A DNA stretch of 64,000 nucleotides from Blastomyces gilchristii SLH14081 (lineage: Eukaryota > Ascomycota > Eurotiomycetes > Onygenales > Ajellomycetaceae). Made by a program: the position numbers and the translations under genes. The notes under the pieces were generated by a model. That model searched no databases, was not told the origin of the DNA, and worked only from the letters and a program-made list of their open reading frames with translations. Below are positions 35,014-46,075 of this stretch, piece by piece (the stretch's first letter is position 1; every line of letters begins with the position of its first letter). The stretch covers positions 6,862,773 through 6,926,772 of the forward strand of contig NW_003101681.1 in NCBI RefSeq assembly GCF_000003855.2. Reading direction: 5' to 3'.

Positions 35014-35346
35014 TGTGGCGGGCTGCGCCTGATCAATCATATAGACTATTTCATTACACTTCATAGATTCTTCCATTCCTGATCGCCGATCCACGGCCGC
35101 TACGAACGCGTGTAGTATATGCTTCAATTCTCAGCCATTTCTGATCACTGATTCTCAGCTGCTACAAACGCGTGTATATTCTTCTGCTCTGAAGCTCCAC
35201 CATGTACACCACTACATACGTGTATAAATATTCACCTCAATCACTGATTCTCACACTTTCTCTTTCTTTCCTTCTCTAACATTTTTATCTTTGTTATATA
35301 AGACCTATCAATATAATACCGATTTATTCAGCGTAGGCCTCTTACA
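35014..35346 (+). repeat. GypB-2 3' LTR (333 bp)
   Basis: Same ends and length as 29581-29913. The GC-rich block near 35085-35110 differs from its partner mainly by transitions (CACGGCCGC against CGCGGCCGC). Confidence 0.95.
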
Positions 35347-35351
35347 ATTGA

Positions 35352-38340
35352 AGTAAACTATTATAAGCTGTTATAATCAGTTCTAACAGTAATCACTGTT
35401 ACAAGGCTCTTAAAGTAGTGATATTAGTAATGAAAGAATTTCACTATCATGAGAAGCTTCTGATTATAAATATTATAGTTGATTTTCACAGATTGCATCT
35501 TCTGTGAGAAAAAGATCACTGAAACCCAGTTCTTATTTAACTGTAGTTATGAGACTATTTCTGAAATTGTAAAGAAGAAGATATCTGTCTTCAATCTGAT
35601 TAAGAGCAAGAGATTAAAGTGAAACAGTATCACTATGTTTATAAATATCTATTTCAATCTTGTAAAGACTCTGTGAGCTTCTGAGATAAGAAAGTTCTTA
35701 CAGTTCTCTCTTTTTAATAATCTTTTCATTCTCTGTTCATAGAATGACTTCTTCTTATTTTTATTCTTCAGTATATCTGTAAGAGTCAAGAAGATTCTTG
35801 TGAATACAAAGATAAACTATTTATAGAAATTCATAAAACTCAGAAAGATCTGAATCTTGTGAATACTAGTTAACTCTGATTATAATAGAATAGTCTCAAT
35901 CTGTGAAGATTTCATCTGAATATTATCTGTGATAATTATATATTCTAGAAAATTAATCTGATGAATACTGAAGTTATACTTTACAAGCTTAATATACAGT
36001 TCTGTCTTATCTAAGATCTTCAACACACTTCACACATGCTCAGTGTGTTCTTTCTTCTTTATAAAGTACATTATCACATCATTCAGATATATTATCATGA
36101 AGATATTCAGATATATGTGAAGTGTTTTATTGATGAAAGACTGAAATACTGTAGAGACATTAGTCAGATTAAAAGATATTACTAGATATTCAAATAATCT
36201 CAGTGCAGTTCTAAAGACAGTCTTTCATTCATTCTCAGACTGTATTTACAGCTGTATATATATATTGATTACATTCAGTTGTGTGAATATAACAGCTTCT
36301 GTGAGACAGTTAATTACATTCTTAATCAGAGATAGGAAATAACAGCTGTTTATTATCTTGAAGTTCAGGTTGTAATAGTCTACATACAATCTGAGATCTT
36401 TATTCTTCTTCTTTACAAATATCACAGAGACTTTCACAGAGATCTGTAAAGATCAGATAAAGTTATTCTTCAGATTCTTCTTTACATAGGTCTGTAAGAT
36501 CTCTGTCTCATAATGAGAGAGCTTATAGATTGATTCTCAGAAGGATTTCTACTCTTCTATCAAATCTATTATCAGATTCTTCTTACAGTGAGAAGAAAGC
36601 TCAGTTGTCTTAGCTGAGCTGAATATCTCTGTGAGATCTCAGTATTTCTCTGATATCTGAAGCTCAGTTTTCATGATTATAAGATTCTCAGACACTTACA
36701 AAGTCATCACATAGATAAGCTTATCTTCTCTAATCAACTCAATAGTATCAACTGATTTTATCTTTATAAGTGAGTCTGTCAACACTGATCAGAAGTATAA
36801 ACCTGACTCACAGACAGCTATATGTGAATTATGTCTTTAAAGTTATGTAAGTCTTAAATACATGTTATCTGTGATGTCTGTAATAATCACAGTTTCTGCA
36901 AATCTTCTTCAGATTTCAGAGAGATCTTGTAATTCAAAGATGACTCTTATAAGTCTCTCAGTTCTCAGATCTAAGTTCTCACATTCTACTTATTATAAGA
37001 GCAGATTCTCAGTCTTCATCTTTCAGCTCATTTACTTCACAAGCTTTAGAGACATCACAGTCATCTGAGATTCTGAGTTCATCAATACTTCTCATACTTG
37101 TGAGATAGCAGTATTACAGCACAGTCTCTCTTCATAAGCAAGTATTTTCATCAGAGAAGTAACAGATTCAGATATCAGCTTCAAGACTCTTAAGAAGACT
37201 GTTGCTGACTCTGTTCATAACTTCTCAATTTTCTATTTTGATTTATTCAGACAGTTTGTGTGAAGATATTCTGATTTAGAATAGATAAAGCAGAGTCTCT
37301 TTTTCTTAATCTCTCTATTATATACTCTGTTTATAAGAGCTTGTGAAGCTCTCTCTTTCTACTTAGCAGTCAGATATAAATCTCTCTGTGTCTTGTCATC
37401 TTTTTCTGATAAATCTGTTCTCTGTTATTCTGACTCTCACAGAGCTGATCAGTGATCTGCTCTCTGCAGATCTATGACTCTCACAGTGATTTATAAACAG
37501 TGAATAAGAGTCATCAGTTTCTTCAGAGTCAAGAGCTTAAAGTCTTGCTTAATGAGCTTATTCTGTATATCTTTATTCAGTCTCTTTATGAATATCATTA
37601 TTCAGGTCTTGTTTCAGAGTTCTGTTTTCACAGATCTCAATTCATATCATAATTTCATAAAGTATCACAAGTAGTCTTTATCAGATTTCTTATCTCTTTT
37701 TCTAATATTAATGATTGTGATTCAGATGTTCTCTGTCTGACTCATAGAGTCTCTCAACTTATTCTCTAGATAGATCTTAAGAACAGATCAGTGAAATCTC
37801 TTATAATTATTCTCTAAATAATTCAGTCAGTTCTTGACTTCAGTGTAATAGAGATCTGTTATTATATAGATGACAGCTTCTTCATCTTTTATATCTCACA
37901 GTCAGGCTTATGAGTCAATTTCAAATACAAACTTGCAAAAGCTTTTATAGATTATGATTTAATAAGTGACCTTAAGTGATCATAGCTTAAGAAAGTTTCT
38001 TTTCAGTTTGTAGATGTCTCTGAAGATTATGTCTAGAGACTCAGTTTGAAAGTGTTTGCAGACAGTAAGCATTTCTTGTAGAAAAATAGCTTGATTCTGT
38101 GAGAGATGCTCAAGAATGTTCTTCACTGAGATTGATTTGTTTATAAGTTCAGAGAATTTCTCTGTCACAGATACAGAGAATGATGTTCTGTAAGTAATTA
38201 ATAAGTTCTCTGAAACTTCTTTTATAAAGACTATTCATGATTCAGATAACTGCTTCTGAGTGTCTGTAGTAGAGTTTGCAGAGATTGAAGTATATAAGTT
38301 TCTAGTTCTTTCAGTTATAACAGGTGATTGCTGACTGACT
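35352..38340 (-). pseudogene. GypA-3 gag, protease and RT (degenerate)
   Basis: Minus strand from the 5' LTR. The gag region holds open pieces such as 38168-37980, starting MTEKFSELINKSISVKNIL; no domain is certain there. RT is clear at 36437-36246 (VSVIFVKKKNKDLRLYVDYY, LSLIKNVINCL) and motif C reads IIYLNDVIMYF near 36095-36065 (second position Asn instead of Asp). RNase H is expected at 35800-35400 and is poorly legible. The frame resumes at 29575 beyond GypB-2. Stops are mostly TGA and TAG. Confidence 0.72.
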
Positions 38341-38350
38341 GAGCTTGAAA

Positions 38351-38608
38351 TGTAAGAATAAGTGCTCACAGACAATTATTCAGATAGTTGCAGCTTGATA
38401 TGATATGTACTGTTAACTACTAGAAGTATTCACAATAGAAAGATAAAATGTAGAGATTAAATGTATAATAGCATTCAAGCTGAGTTGTGAATAGTATTCA
38501 TGAACTTCAGTCTATATAGTTGTGAGTAACCAAGGGCCGCTAGCCCTATTGATTACGCGAGAGATAGGAATAGAGGTAAAGAATTCGCGAGGAGCGGAAT
38601 TTCTTACA
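38351..38608 (-). repeat. GypA-3 5' LTR (258 bp)
   Basis: TGTAAGAA...TTCTTACA. A patch at 38520-38605 is less mutated (GGGCCGCTAGCCC, CGCGAGGAGCGG). The duplicated AAAAT follows at 38609. Confidence 0.93.
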
Positions 38609-39219
38609 AAAATATTCATTCTTTAAGTAGAAGTATGTATTTTGAATAATCAAGTGATTAATTGAATCAGGCCCTGCAGCAGTTTTAACTGAACTTGAGA
38701 AGATAGCTGACTTTAATTTATCTTGTGTAAGATCAGATCATTCTCAGTCATTTTCATTAATATAGTTAAGAAGTAATATATTCTATTTCTCGGAATCTGA
38801 ATCTGATGAGTTTTGAAAGAGACTTCTTATATTATTATTATTATTATTCTTCAATTATAGATGTATGCAGTCAGAGACTATGACATCTACCTGAGAACTT
38901 TAGTTCTCAGGGTTTTTTCTATGTCTGTAAAGTTAACTATTATACATTCATCAATTTCAGATATGCAAAATCAGAAAATTCCAGCTCAGAATACAAAAAC
39001 TGTTTACAAATTGCAGTGTTTTAACATCTTTTGATACTTTGAAACCATTTGACAATATCATGACAAAAGAAAAGAGAAAAAGAACACAGTCTCAAAGATA
39101 GACACATTAAATAGATAGATAGAAAGAAATTGAAAGAAAAAGATAAAGAAAAAGATAAAGTAAAGAGAGACTATAACAAAACAAATTATTAAAAGAGAGT
39201 GTATAGCTGTTTTAACAGA

Positions 39220-42200
39220 CTATATCTGATTAATTTCCTCCTCTTCATATTCAGATAATTCTGAATTTAGTCATTTTCTTGTAGCTGCTTGAGTTTCTGA
39301 TAGAAAGTCTATTAAGTATTTAATTCCTGTCTCAGTTGAGAATAAGAATCTCATATTTAATTGATTTAGATCATACTTCTCTTTCAATCTGGCTCTGAGA
39401 CTATTGTATAATGCACAATGCATTACAATATGCTCAGGATTTTCATTCACATTGCAGAATGAGCACTCTGTTGAATCAAATCTATCATCAAATCTTTGTA
39501 TATAAGATTTGAAATAATCATGTCCTAGTTTCAGCTGTATTATAGATGAGAATATTTTCTTTTTACATATAATTGAACAAGATTTCCACTTGGGTTTTGT
39601 TTCAAATCTTGAATAATGTATACTCTTCTTTTGTTTCTGCCAGCTTTCATTCCACTTGTCTAAACAAGATTCTTTTATTTTTCTCTTTATGAAAGATCAG
39701 GACACTGTTTTTTGAATAGATCTGCTTAATTCTGAACTCTTTTTTGCAGCTGAACCAGCCAATTCATTGCCATGAATATTCATATGAGCAGGAACTCAAT
39801 GCAGATGAATTATCAGCTTTGATGTTCTTCTCTTTTGAATTTTCAAAACAGAGTTTAAGATCAGTTCAAGATTCATTTGATCATTATGAATCTGACTATT
39901 TCTAAGTCTTTTTAAAGCAGCTTGACTATCAGAGAATATTCATATCTCTTTCAAATAATTTCCTCTTTTATGAGATTTTATTTCAATGAGTTTGAAAGCT
40001 TTCACTATTACAAATAGTTCAGCATCAAAGACTTCACATTCAGAGCCTAGATTTCAGAAATCTGAGATAAAATTAATATTATCTTCAGTATAAGCAATGC
40101 CTGCGCCTAATCTATTCAAGTTCTCATTTTTTGAGTCATCTGAATAAACCAGAATAGAGTCTTTTATATTGATTGTAGAAATTCTCTTCAAGTACTGTTC
40201 ATATTCTTCCTCTTTTGATAGTTCACTTATTTGTAAGTCTATAAGAGATTCAAGCTTCTCTCTTCAGAGAGATAACTTTTCATGATCAACTTTTTCAACA
40301 TTTAAAGAAGAAAATTGATTTTTAATCAGAGAGCATAGTCTGTACAGTTGAGAAGACATTTTCTTTGAAGAATTATTTTCATTTCAATCAAGAAATCTAT
40401 TCCAATCTAGTTCATTTCCAGAGTTAATTGATGGAAATGAAGAAGAGACTAGACTGACCGTGTGACCGTGTCTGGGACCAGGACCAGAATTTTTGATAGT
40501 TCCATTGCCAATTCGACAGATCCCATTACACGGTTCTAACATTAGATAGTAGTCCCATACTGTCCCAGTGGAACTTACTGTCTACTCTTGTCACATTTTC
40601 CAAATGGGATCATGATTTCCACTTCTCAATTTAAATTATTTTTATTGCTTTAAATGACTTTAAATCTCATTTGAGCGTTACCAAAAAGCGTTACTTTTTA
40701 AAAAATTAAAAAAAGTCTAAAAAAAACCTTAAAATGTCTAAAAATAGTCACTTTATGCCAAGAATGGGACTAAATGGGATCAAATGAGACCACTTTCTCA
40801 TTTTTTTCAAGTCATGGTTTCATTTTGAGATCTGATATATAGTCACTTTACATGTTTATTTAATGATTAGTCCCAGCGGGATTCACGCCAAGAAATGTAT
40901 GGGACCAGACCAAATGGGATCAAACATGAAATTCATGGTCTCAGTGACCAGTCTAGAAGAGACTCTTTCTCTGATTATATAATTTGAGCTCATCTTTACA
41001 ACTCTCAGAGCATAGTTCATACAGGCCTTTTCAAATCTAATAGCAGGAGGAGGAATTGAAGCTTCAATTTTCATTGCTTTAATAGAAGATGATTTGAATG
41101 CTTTCAGAATTCTTCTCAAGGCTCTGTTTTGCAGACTTTGAAAGAGTTCAGTGAAATTCCCTTGATTATTTCACCAAACTTGAACTTCATAATCAGCTAC
41201 TGATGTAATACAGGCTATATATAACTGTCTCATAGCCTGGAAGGATAGACCCCTCTCTGTATTTGATAGTCTGATTATGTTGTTCAATAGTCTTTCTGCC
41301 TTGACAGTTCTTTGTTGAATGTGATATTTAAAACTTAACTTGAAGTTTAACCATACTTCTAATCATTTGACATTTACACTGGGTTTAATCTCTCTATTTA
41401 AAAGAGTTAGAGATAGTTCTTTCTCATTGAATCTAGAAAAGAAATGAATTAACTCAGTTTTATTTATATCAAATTGAATTTGATTGATATCTGCTCTAAC
41501 AAAGATTTCCTTTGCAGCTTCTTCAATTACTTTCAAATTCTCTTTGATAGTTTTTGAGCTGTAGACTAGACCAATATCATCCACATAACTCAGAGATCAC
41601 ACTATTCTCATATTTCTATTTTTAAATAGATATGCAGTGTATATTGCAAATAAAATGAGTGAGATTGAAGATTTCTGTGATACTTCTATTTTTATCTCAG
41701 TCTTGTCTTGTTTCATTTCATCAAAGAAGAGTTGTATAATTTCTTTAGATATAAAACAGTTAACTCATTTTATTAGAGAAAGTGGCAGTTTTAATATCTT
41801 CAATGTCTGAATTAACTTTGACTTTAAAACATGATTAAATGCTTCTTTTATATCAATAAAAACTGCAGTTGAGATCAGACTCTCATACTTTGCTATTTAA
41901 ATATCATGAACAACTGAGAGAACAGTGTCAATTGCAGAACACTGTTTTCTATCTTTCATTTATTCACTGAATAAAAGAGAATCATCTATAGAGCTTATAA
42001 AAGATAGTTAAGTAGCTATTATCTTTTCTAAAACCTTTTCTAAACAGTTCAATAGAGATATTACTCTATATGACTTAGAAATTGAAGTTTTTCTATTAGA
42101 TTTTGTAAGAATCACTTCAGTGGCTTCTCTTCAGCATTCAGAATAATATTCATTTTTCAAGAGATTGAAAAAGAGCTCAAAATATTCATTCTTTAAGTAG

Positions 42201-42696
42201 AAATATGTATTTTGAATAATCAAGTGATTAATTGAATCAGGACCTGTAGCAGTTTTAACAGAACTTGAGAAGATAGCTGACTCTAATTCATCTTGTGTAA
42301 GATCAGATCATTCTCAGTCATTTTTCTCAATATAGTTGAGAAGTGATATATTCTCTTTCTCTGAATCTGAATCTGAATCTGATGAGTTCTGAAACAGAAT
42401 TCTCATAAAAGCTTGACATTTTTTCTCAAAAGAGTTTGCTGTATATGATTCATTCTCAAACTCATATTCTAAGGCTGGAAGTTTTGCTACACTTCTTATT
42501 TTAGTATAGTTAAAAGCTTTAAAAACTTCCTTCTCTTGTGCTTCTTCAAGAAATTTATTCCAGCAGTCTGTTTTAGCTCTTTTGATATCTGAAAAATATT
42601 CATTTCTGACAGCTTTGAACTCTTCATCAGATATTACATCATTCTTCCAATCTCTTCTAGCAGTAGCTAATTCTTTCCTTTTAGATGAGATATTCT
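39220..42696 (-). pseudogene. LINE D ORF2: RT and RNase H part (broken, with hAT-like insertion)
   Basis: Minus strand. RT motifs: the stretch equivalent to AAGPDSI near 42245, motif A near 41870, a QGS motif near 41690, and YVDDIGLVYSSKT at about 41589-41550 (catalytic YVDD intact). A thumb region runs to 41119-40964, where the hAT-like copy is inserted (40450-40955). RNase H follows from about 40150 and the CCHC-type C-terminus near 39470. Stop at 39220-39222. Frame breaks are fewer than in LINE C. Confidence 0.82.
40450..40955 (+). mobile_element. hAT-like non-autonomous element, copy 3 (506 bp)
   Basis: Ends TAGACTGACC and GACCAGTCTA, with 8-bp duplication GAAGAGAC (40442-40449 and 40956-40963). 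The uninterrupted LINE sequence is seen at 24355-24375. It is the best-preserved copy, with many GGGA/GGAC strings, so it probably inserted after most decay of its host. Confidence 0.9.
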
Positions 42697-42707
42697 CATT
42701 TCACCAA

Positions 42708-44447
42708 CATGATTAGTCAACCGCTCCACCACGAACTCGCTCGATTTTTCGAATAAGAACCCGCCGATAGATCCATCGAAAAGCCCTCGATCATACGAGC
42801 ATTCTGACCCCATCGCCAACCGCATACCCTGTGTGGTGGTGGAGTTATCCAGCCAAACGTGAACCGGACATTGTTCGAAGCTCCTGTGTGGGATTATCCC
42901 CCGTTCTCCCCTACCACACCACAACCCCGGGCCAGAGTGCCATACAAATTGTAAGGTGAAGTGACCTAGCCATATGCACCAATCTTCTCGATTTTGGAAG
43001 ATCCCCGACCTGTAGTTGTGGAGATATCTGAGAAGCGACCTCCAAGAAAACCCTGTCCATCTTTGATGTTTCAAAACACCAACGCCAAGTCTCACCCTCG
43101 TACCGCCCTTCCCAAATCTGGCCCATCCCCGGCAGAAAAATACAAAAAGATACCTCAGTGATAATATCAAGCACATAATCAACAGACTCTTCTGAAGTGC
43201 AACCTCCACAGTCCATCGCCAGTGTATCTAGACTTCAACACCAAGTCTCACCCTTGTACTACCCCTCTCAATCTGGCCCATTCTCAGCAGAATGATACAA
43301 AAAGATACCTCAGCAACAGCATTCAATACATAATCAGTGAACAATGAGTCAACAGCACATCAACAACTATAAAATCAGTATACTTCAAGATCTGACTGAG
43401 CCTTTGATCCCTGCATAGTGAGATATATTAAGTCTAGTTTTAATATCTCAATATTCAATAGATTCTGCAAGGGATTGAGAACAGCAACACTAGATTTCTA
43501 TTGAATTTGAGAATTAACTCTATATTAATATAATCATTGACAAAGTCTTCTATTTTGAGATATAAATAACCAGTTTCTCTACATCTTGCTGACAATATTT
43601 ACATTATCATATAGAAACAGACTTATATTCTCTATAATATCAAGACTCTGAAGAGAGAAAGTCTTGATAGAGAGTATATAGTAGTGCATATCTTAGCAGT
43701 TTCTATCTCATTCTTCTGCAGCAGTTAATGCAAAAAAAAAAAGATCTTAGAAATAGTTTTTTACTTCTCTTAAAAAAGTAAGATGTTTTTCTCTGAATTT
43801 TATACAATATTCTTACAAAGAATTAAAAACAGAGTTATTTTCTATCATAATTTCATATTCTTTTAAGTAAGAATTACTTTTTCAGTGACTGAAGAGCTTT
43901 CATTAATACTTAATTCTCTTTTACACTCTTTATTGACTGATTTGAGTTGCACACTTATTGTGTGAGAAGAATTGAATAATTTTGAATAAAATTGAATAGT
44001 TTTAATTAATTTCTCTGCAAAAAATTGACTTATTTTTTGTCAGTTTTTCTCTCAAAAACTATCATATTATCTGATTTATTATCAATTGATATCATACTTT
44101 TCCTCACTGTATTTCAAGAAAGAGTTTGTAAAGATTTTGTTGATTTATCTTAAAAATCACTTTTAGTTTATTAGATTCTCTTCAAAAATCTAACCTAGTT
44201 ACTGAACTAGTGTGAAAAAAAATCAGGTATTTTATACACAAAAGTCTTTCATTCTTCTTTTGAAACAGTCTGATCAACTTTTCAATTGAAAATAGACTAA
44301 TAAATCTCTCAACTGAAACAGTCTGATCAACTTTTCATTTGAAAATAGATTAATAAACCTCTCAATTGAAACAGCCTGACCAACTTTTCATTTGAAAATA
44401 TACTGATAAATCTCTCAATTGAAACAGTCTGATCAACTTTTCATTCA
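42708..44447 (+). promoter_or_regulatory. LINE E 5' UTR with GC-rich start and 155-bp repeated units
   Basis: The first 500 bases (42708-43216) are GC-rich and nearly free of the mutation seen elsewhere. A unit beginning AAGTCTCACCC occurs at 43087 and again at 43243, offset 156 bp, the second copy being strongly AT-shifted. The same pair occurs in LINE D at 54042 and 54197. Repeated promoter units of this kind occur in other LINEs (for example mouse L1). Long frames on the opposite strand here are not conserved as protein and look like shadows. From 43400 to 44220 the leader is AT-rich; four copies of a unit like AAACAGTCTGATCAACTTTT lie at 44260-44440. Confidence 0.7.
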
Positions 44448-46046
44448 GTGAGTAAAATGAGTTCAAGAGTACACTCAGTTGATGTGAAAAAAGATGTTTT
44501 CCCAGATGTCATTCCTGAGATTGAAATTCTAAAGAGAAGAAAGAAGGAAGAAATAGAGAAACAACAAGTTCTCAAAATACAGAAACTGGAAAAAGCAAGC
44601 AAAATTCTTGGAAAACAGTGTCTGAGTGAGAAGAATGAAGAAGTTCTGTTAATTCTTCATGCTCAGGCTAGACAACTACAAGAAGTGATCAAGTTCAAAC
44701 TTGGAATTTCAAACACAATTCAAAAAACATTGAAATCTTCCAGTACAGTCACTGACTCTTTTTTATCTTCTACTTCTTCATCTTCTTCTTCAAATCAGAA
44801 GAAAACATATGCTCAAGTAGCAGAATCTGCTGTCTTCAAACCTGCTAGTTCAAAATCTGCTCAAAATTCTGAGAAAACTGAGAAGAATATTTCTCAGATC
44901 TCTGTTCATAGAAAGAAAAAAAAAGAAATGCAAAAAGAGAAGAACTTTCAAATCTTCAGAAATAGAAGACTTATTCTCAAAGTCTCAAATCAGAAGAGCT
45001 TACAAAAAAACAAGCTAAACTCAAATCTCATTTTCAGAATTAGAAATGAAATTAACCAGCAGTTCTTTTCTCAGTTAATGACTGATATTGAAGTTCAAAA
45101 ATCAGTCATAGCTTCAATTGAGCCATCTTTCTTTGAAAACTCTATTATTTTGACTACAATGCCTGAATTCAGTGCAGAATTCCTCATTCAGAATGAGAAT
45201 CTCTGAAAATCAGCAATAGAATCTCTACTGAATACAACAATTCTATCTGAAAGAGATGAAAAGTGAGATAAATTCATTCTTCATAATATTCCAGTTGAAA
45301 TTTTTGACTGTGAGAAAGAAATACTGCTTCTCAAAAATGAATTAGAAGAATACAATTCTATTCAACTGAGAAAAGAGTCTGTATAACTTAATTCAATTGA
45401 GTTCAGACAGAGCAGAAGAAATGCCTCTGTTCTAGTATATACAAAGATACTTGAACAATCAAGAATGTCTGAAGTAAGAGTAGCAGGTTTGAAAATGAGA
45501 GTTCATGAATACAAAGATTCAAGAATGAATCTCAAAGCTCAAATACAGTGTTCAAACTGTCAAAGATATGAACACTTTGCAATGTCTTGTTTCAGAGACT
45601 CAAAATGTGCATTCTGTGCTAGAGATTACAAAACTAGTGAGCATAAATGTGAAACATGCTCAAAAAGAGATGAAATATGTCAATATACTCTGCTTAAGTG
45701 CTTCAATTGCAAAGAAAAACATGCATCTAGCTCAAAAGAATGTGTATTTGCTCCAAGAACTCAGAAGAACTGGAGAAAAGATGAAGCTCAAAGTGAATCT
45801 AAAACTGAAGAGAAAAGTCAAGCTAGTAAATTCACAACTGCAAGCTCAAAAAGAAGAAACTCTCAACTATCTAGGTCTTCAAACTTCAATTCTCCAGCTA
45901 AATATAAACAGAATTTGAATCCTCAAACATCTGTTAAGATTAGAGAATTGAGAAATGACTCTGATAATAAACTAGATAGAATGCAAGCAGTTGAGATTCC
46001 TGCTTTTCAAAATAGTTATAATCTACTATCTGGTGATAGTGATTAG
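44448..46046 (+). pseudogene. LINE E ORF1: Gag-like protein with three zinc knuckles (broken)
   Basis: The start is the ATG at 44448 (or 44460), right after the 5' UTR repeats. The N-terminal third is a charged coiled coil (EILKRRKKEEIEKQQVLKIQ), then a Ser-rich linker and TYAQVAESAV. The first 252 codons are open to 45206, where TGA replaces an expected Trp. Two further stops follow before a 193-codon open piece from 45465. The C-terminal part has three knuckles: CSNCQRYEHFAMSC, CAFCARDYKTSEHKC and CFNCKEKHASSSKEC. In Tad/Jockey-type LINEs this protein coats the RNA. The copy in LINE D is at 51420-53033. Confidence 0.88.
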
Positions 46047-46075
46047 ATTCTACTATATCTTCACTCTCTTTTAGT

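Larger units (their letters stand above)
29581..35346 (+). mobile_element. GypB-2: complete chromovirus (5766 bp)
   Basis: Two 333-bp LTRs and all expected domains in the order gag, PR, RT, RNase H, integrase, chromodomain. The 5-bp duplication ATTGA is at 29576-29580 and 35347-35351, inside GypA-3. A purine-rich tract, AAAAGAAGGGGCTAA, precedes the 3' LTR. No clear tRNA primer site follows the 5' LTR, so self-priming as in some fungal chromoviruses is possible but untested. All frames are broken. Confidence 0.95.
25589..38608 (-). mobile_element. GypA-3: complete Gypsy element, split by GypB-2
   Basis: 5' LTR 38351-38608, gag and RT to 35352, integrase and chromodomain 29575-27640, 3' internal region to 25847, 3' LTR 25589-25846. 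The target duplication AAAAT is at 25584-25588 and 38609-38613, inside LINE C. Without GypB-2 and its duplication the element is about 7.25 kb. GypB-2 sits in the middle with duplication ATTGA. Confidence 0.93.

Noticed and set aside
42667..43216. 180- and 101-codon minus-strand frames in the GC-rich patch as a host gene
   Set aside because: The patch is the start of the LINE 5' UTR, is repeated at 54161-54640 in another frame structure, and shows no protein domain.
45568..45918. 116-codon plus-strand frame overlapping ORF1 (and its copy at 51548-51898)
   Set aside because: It overlaps the zinc-knuckle part of ORF1 in another frame. Its conservation follows from ORF1, so it is a shadow.
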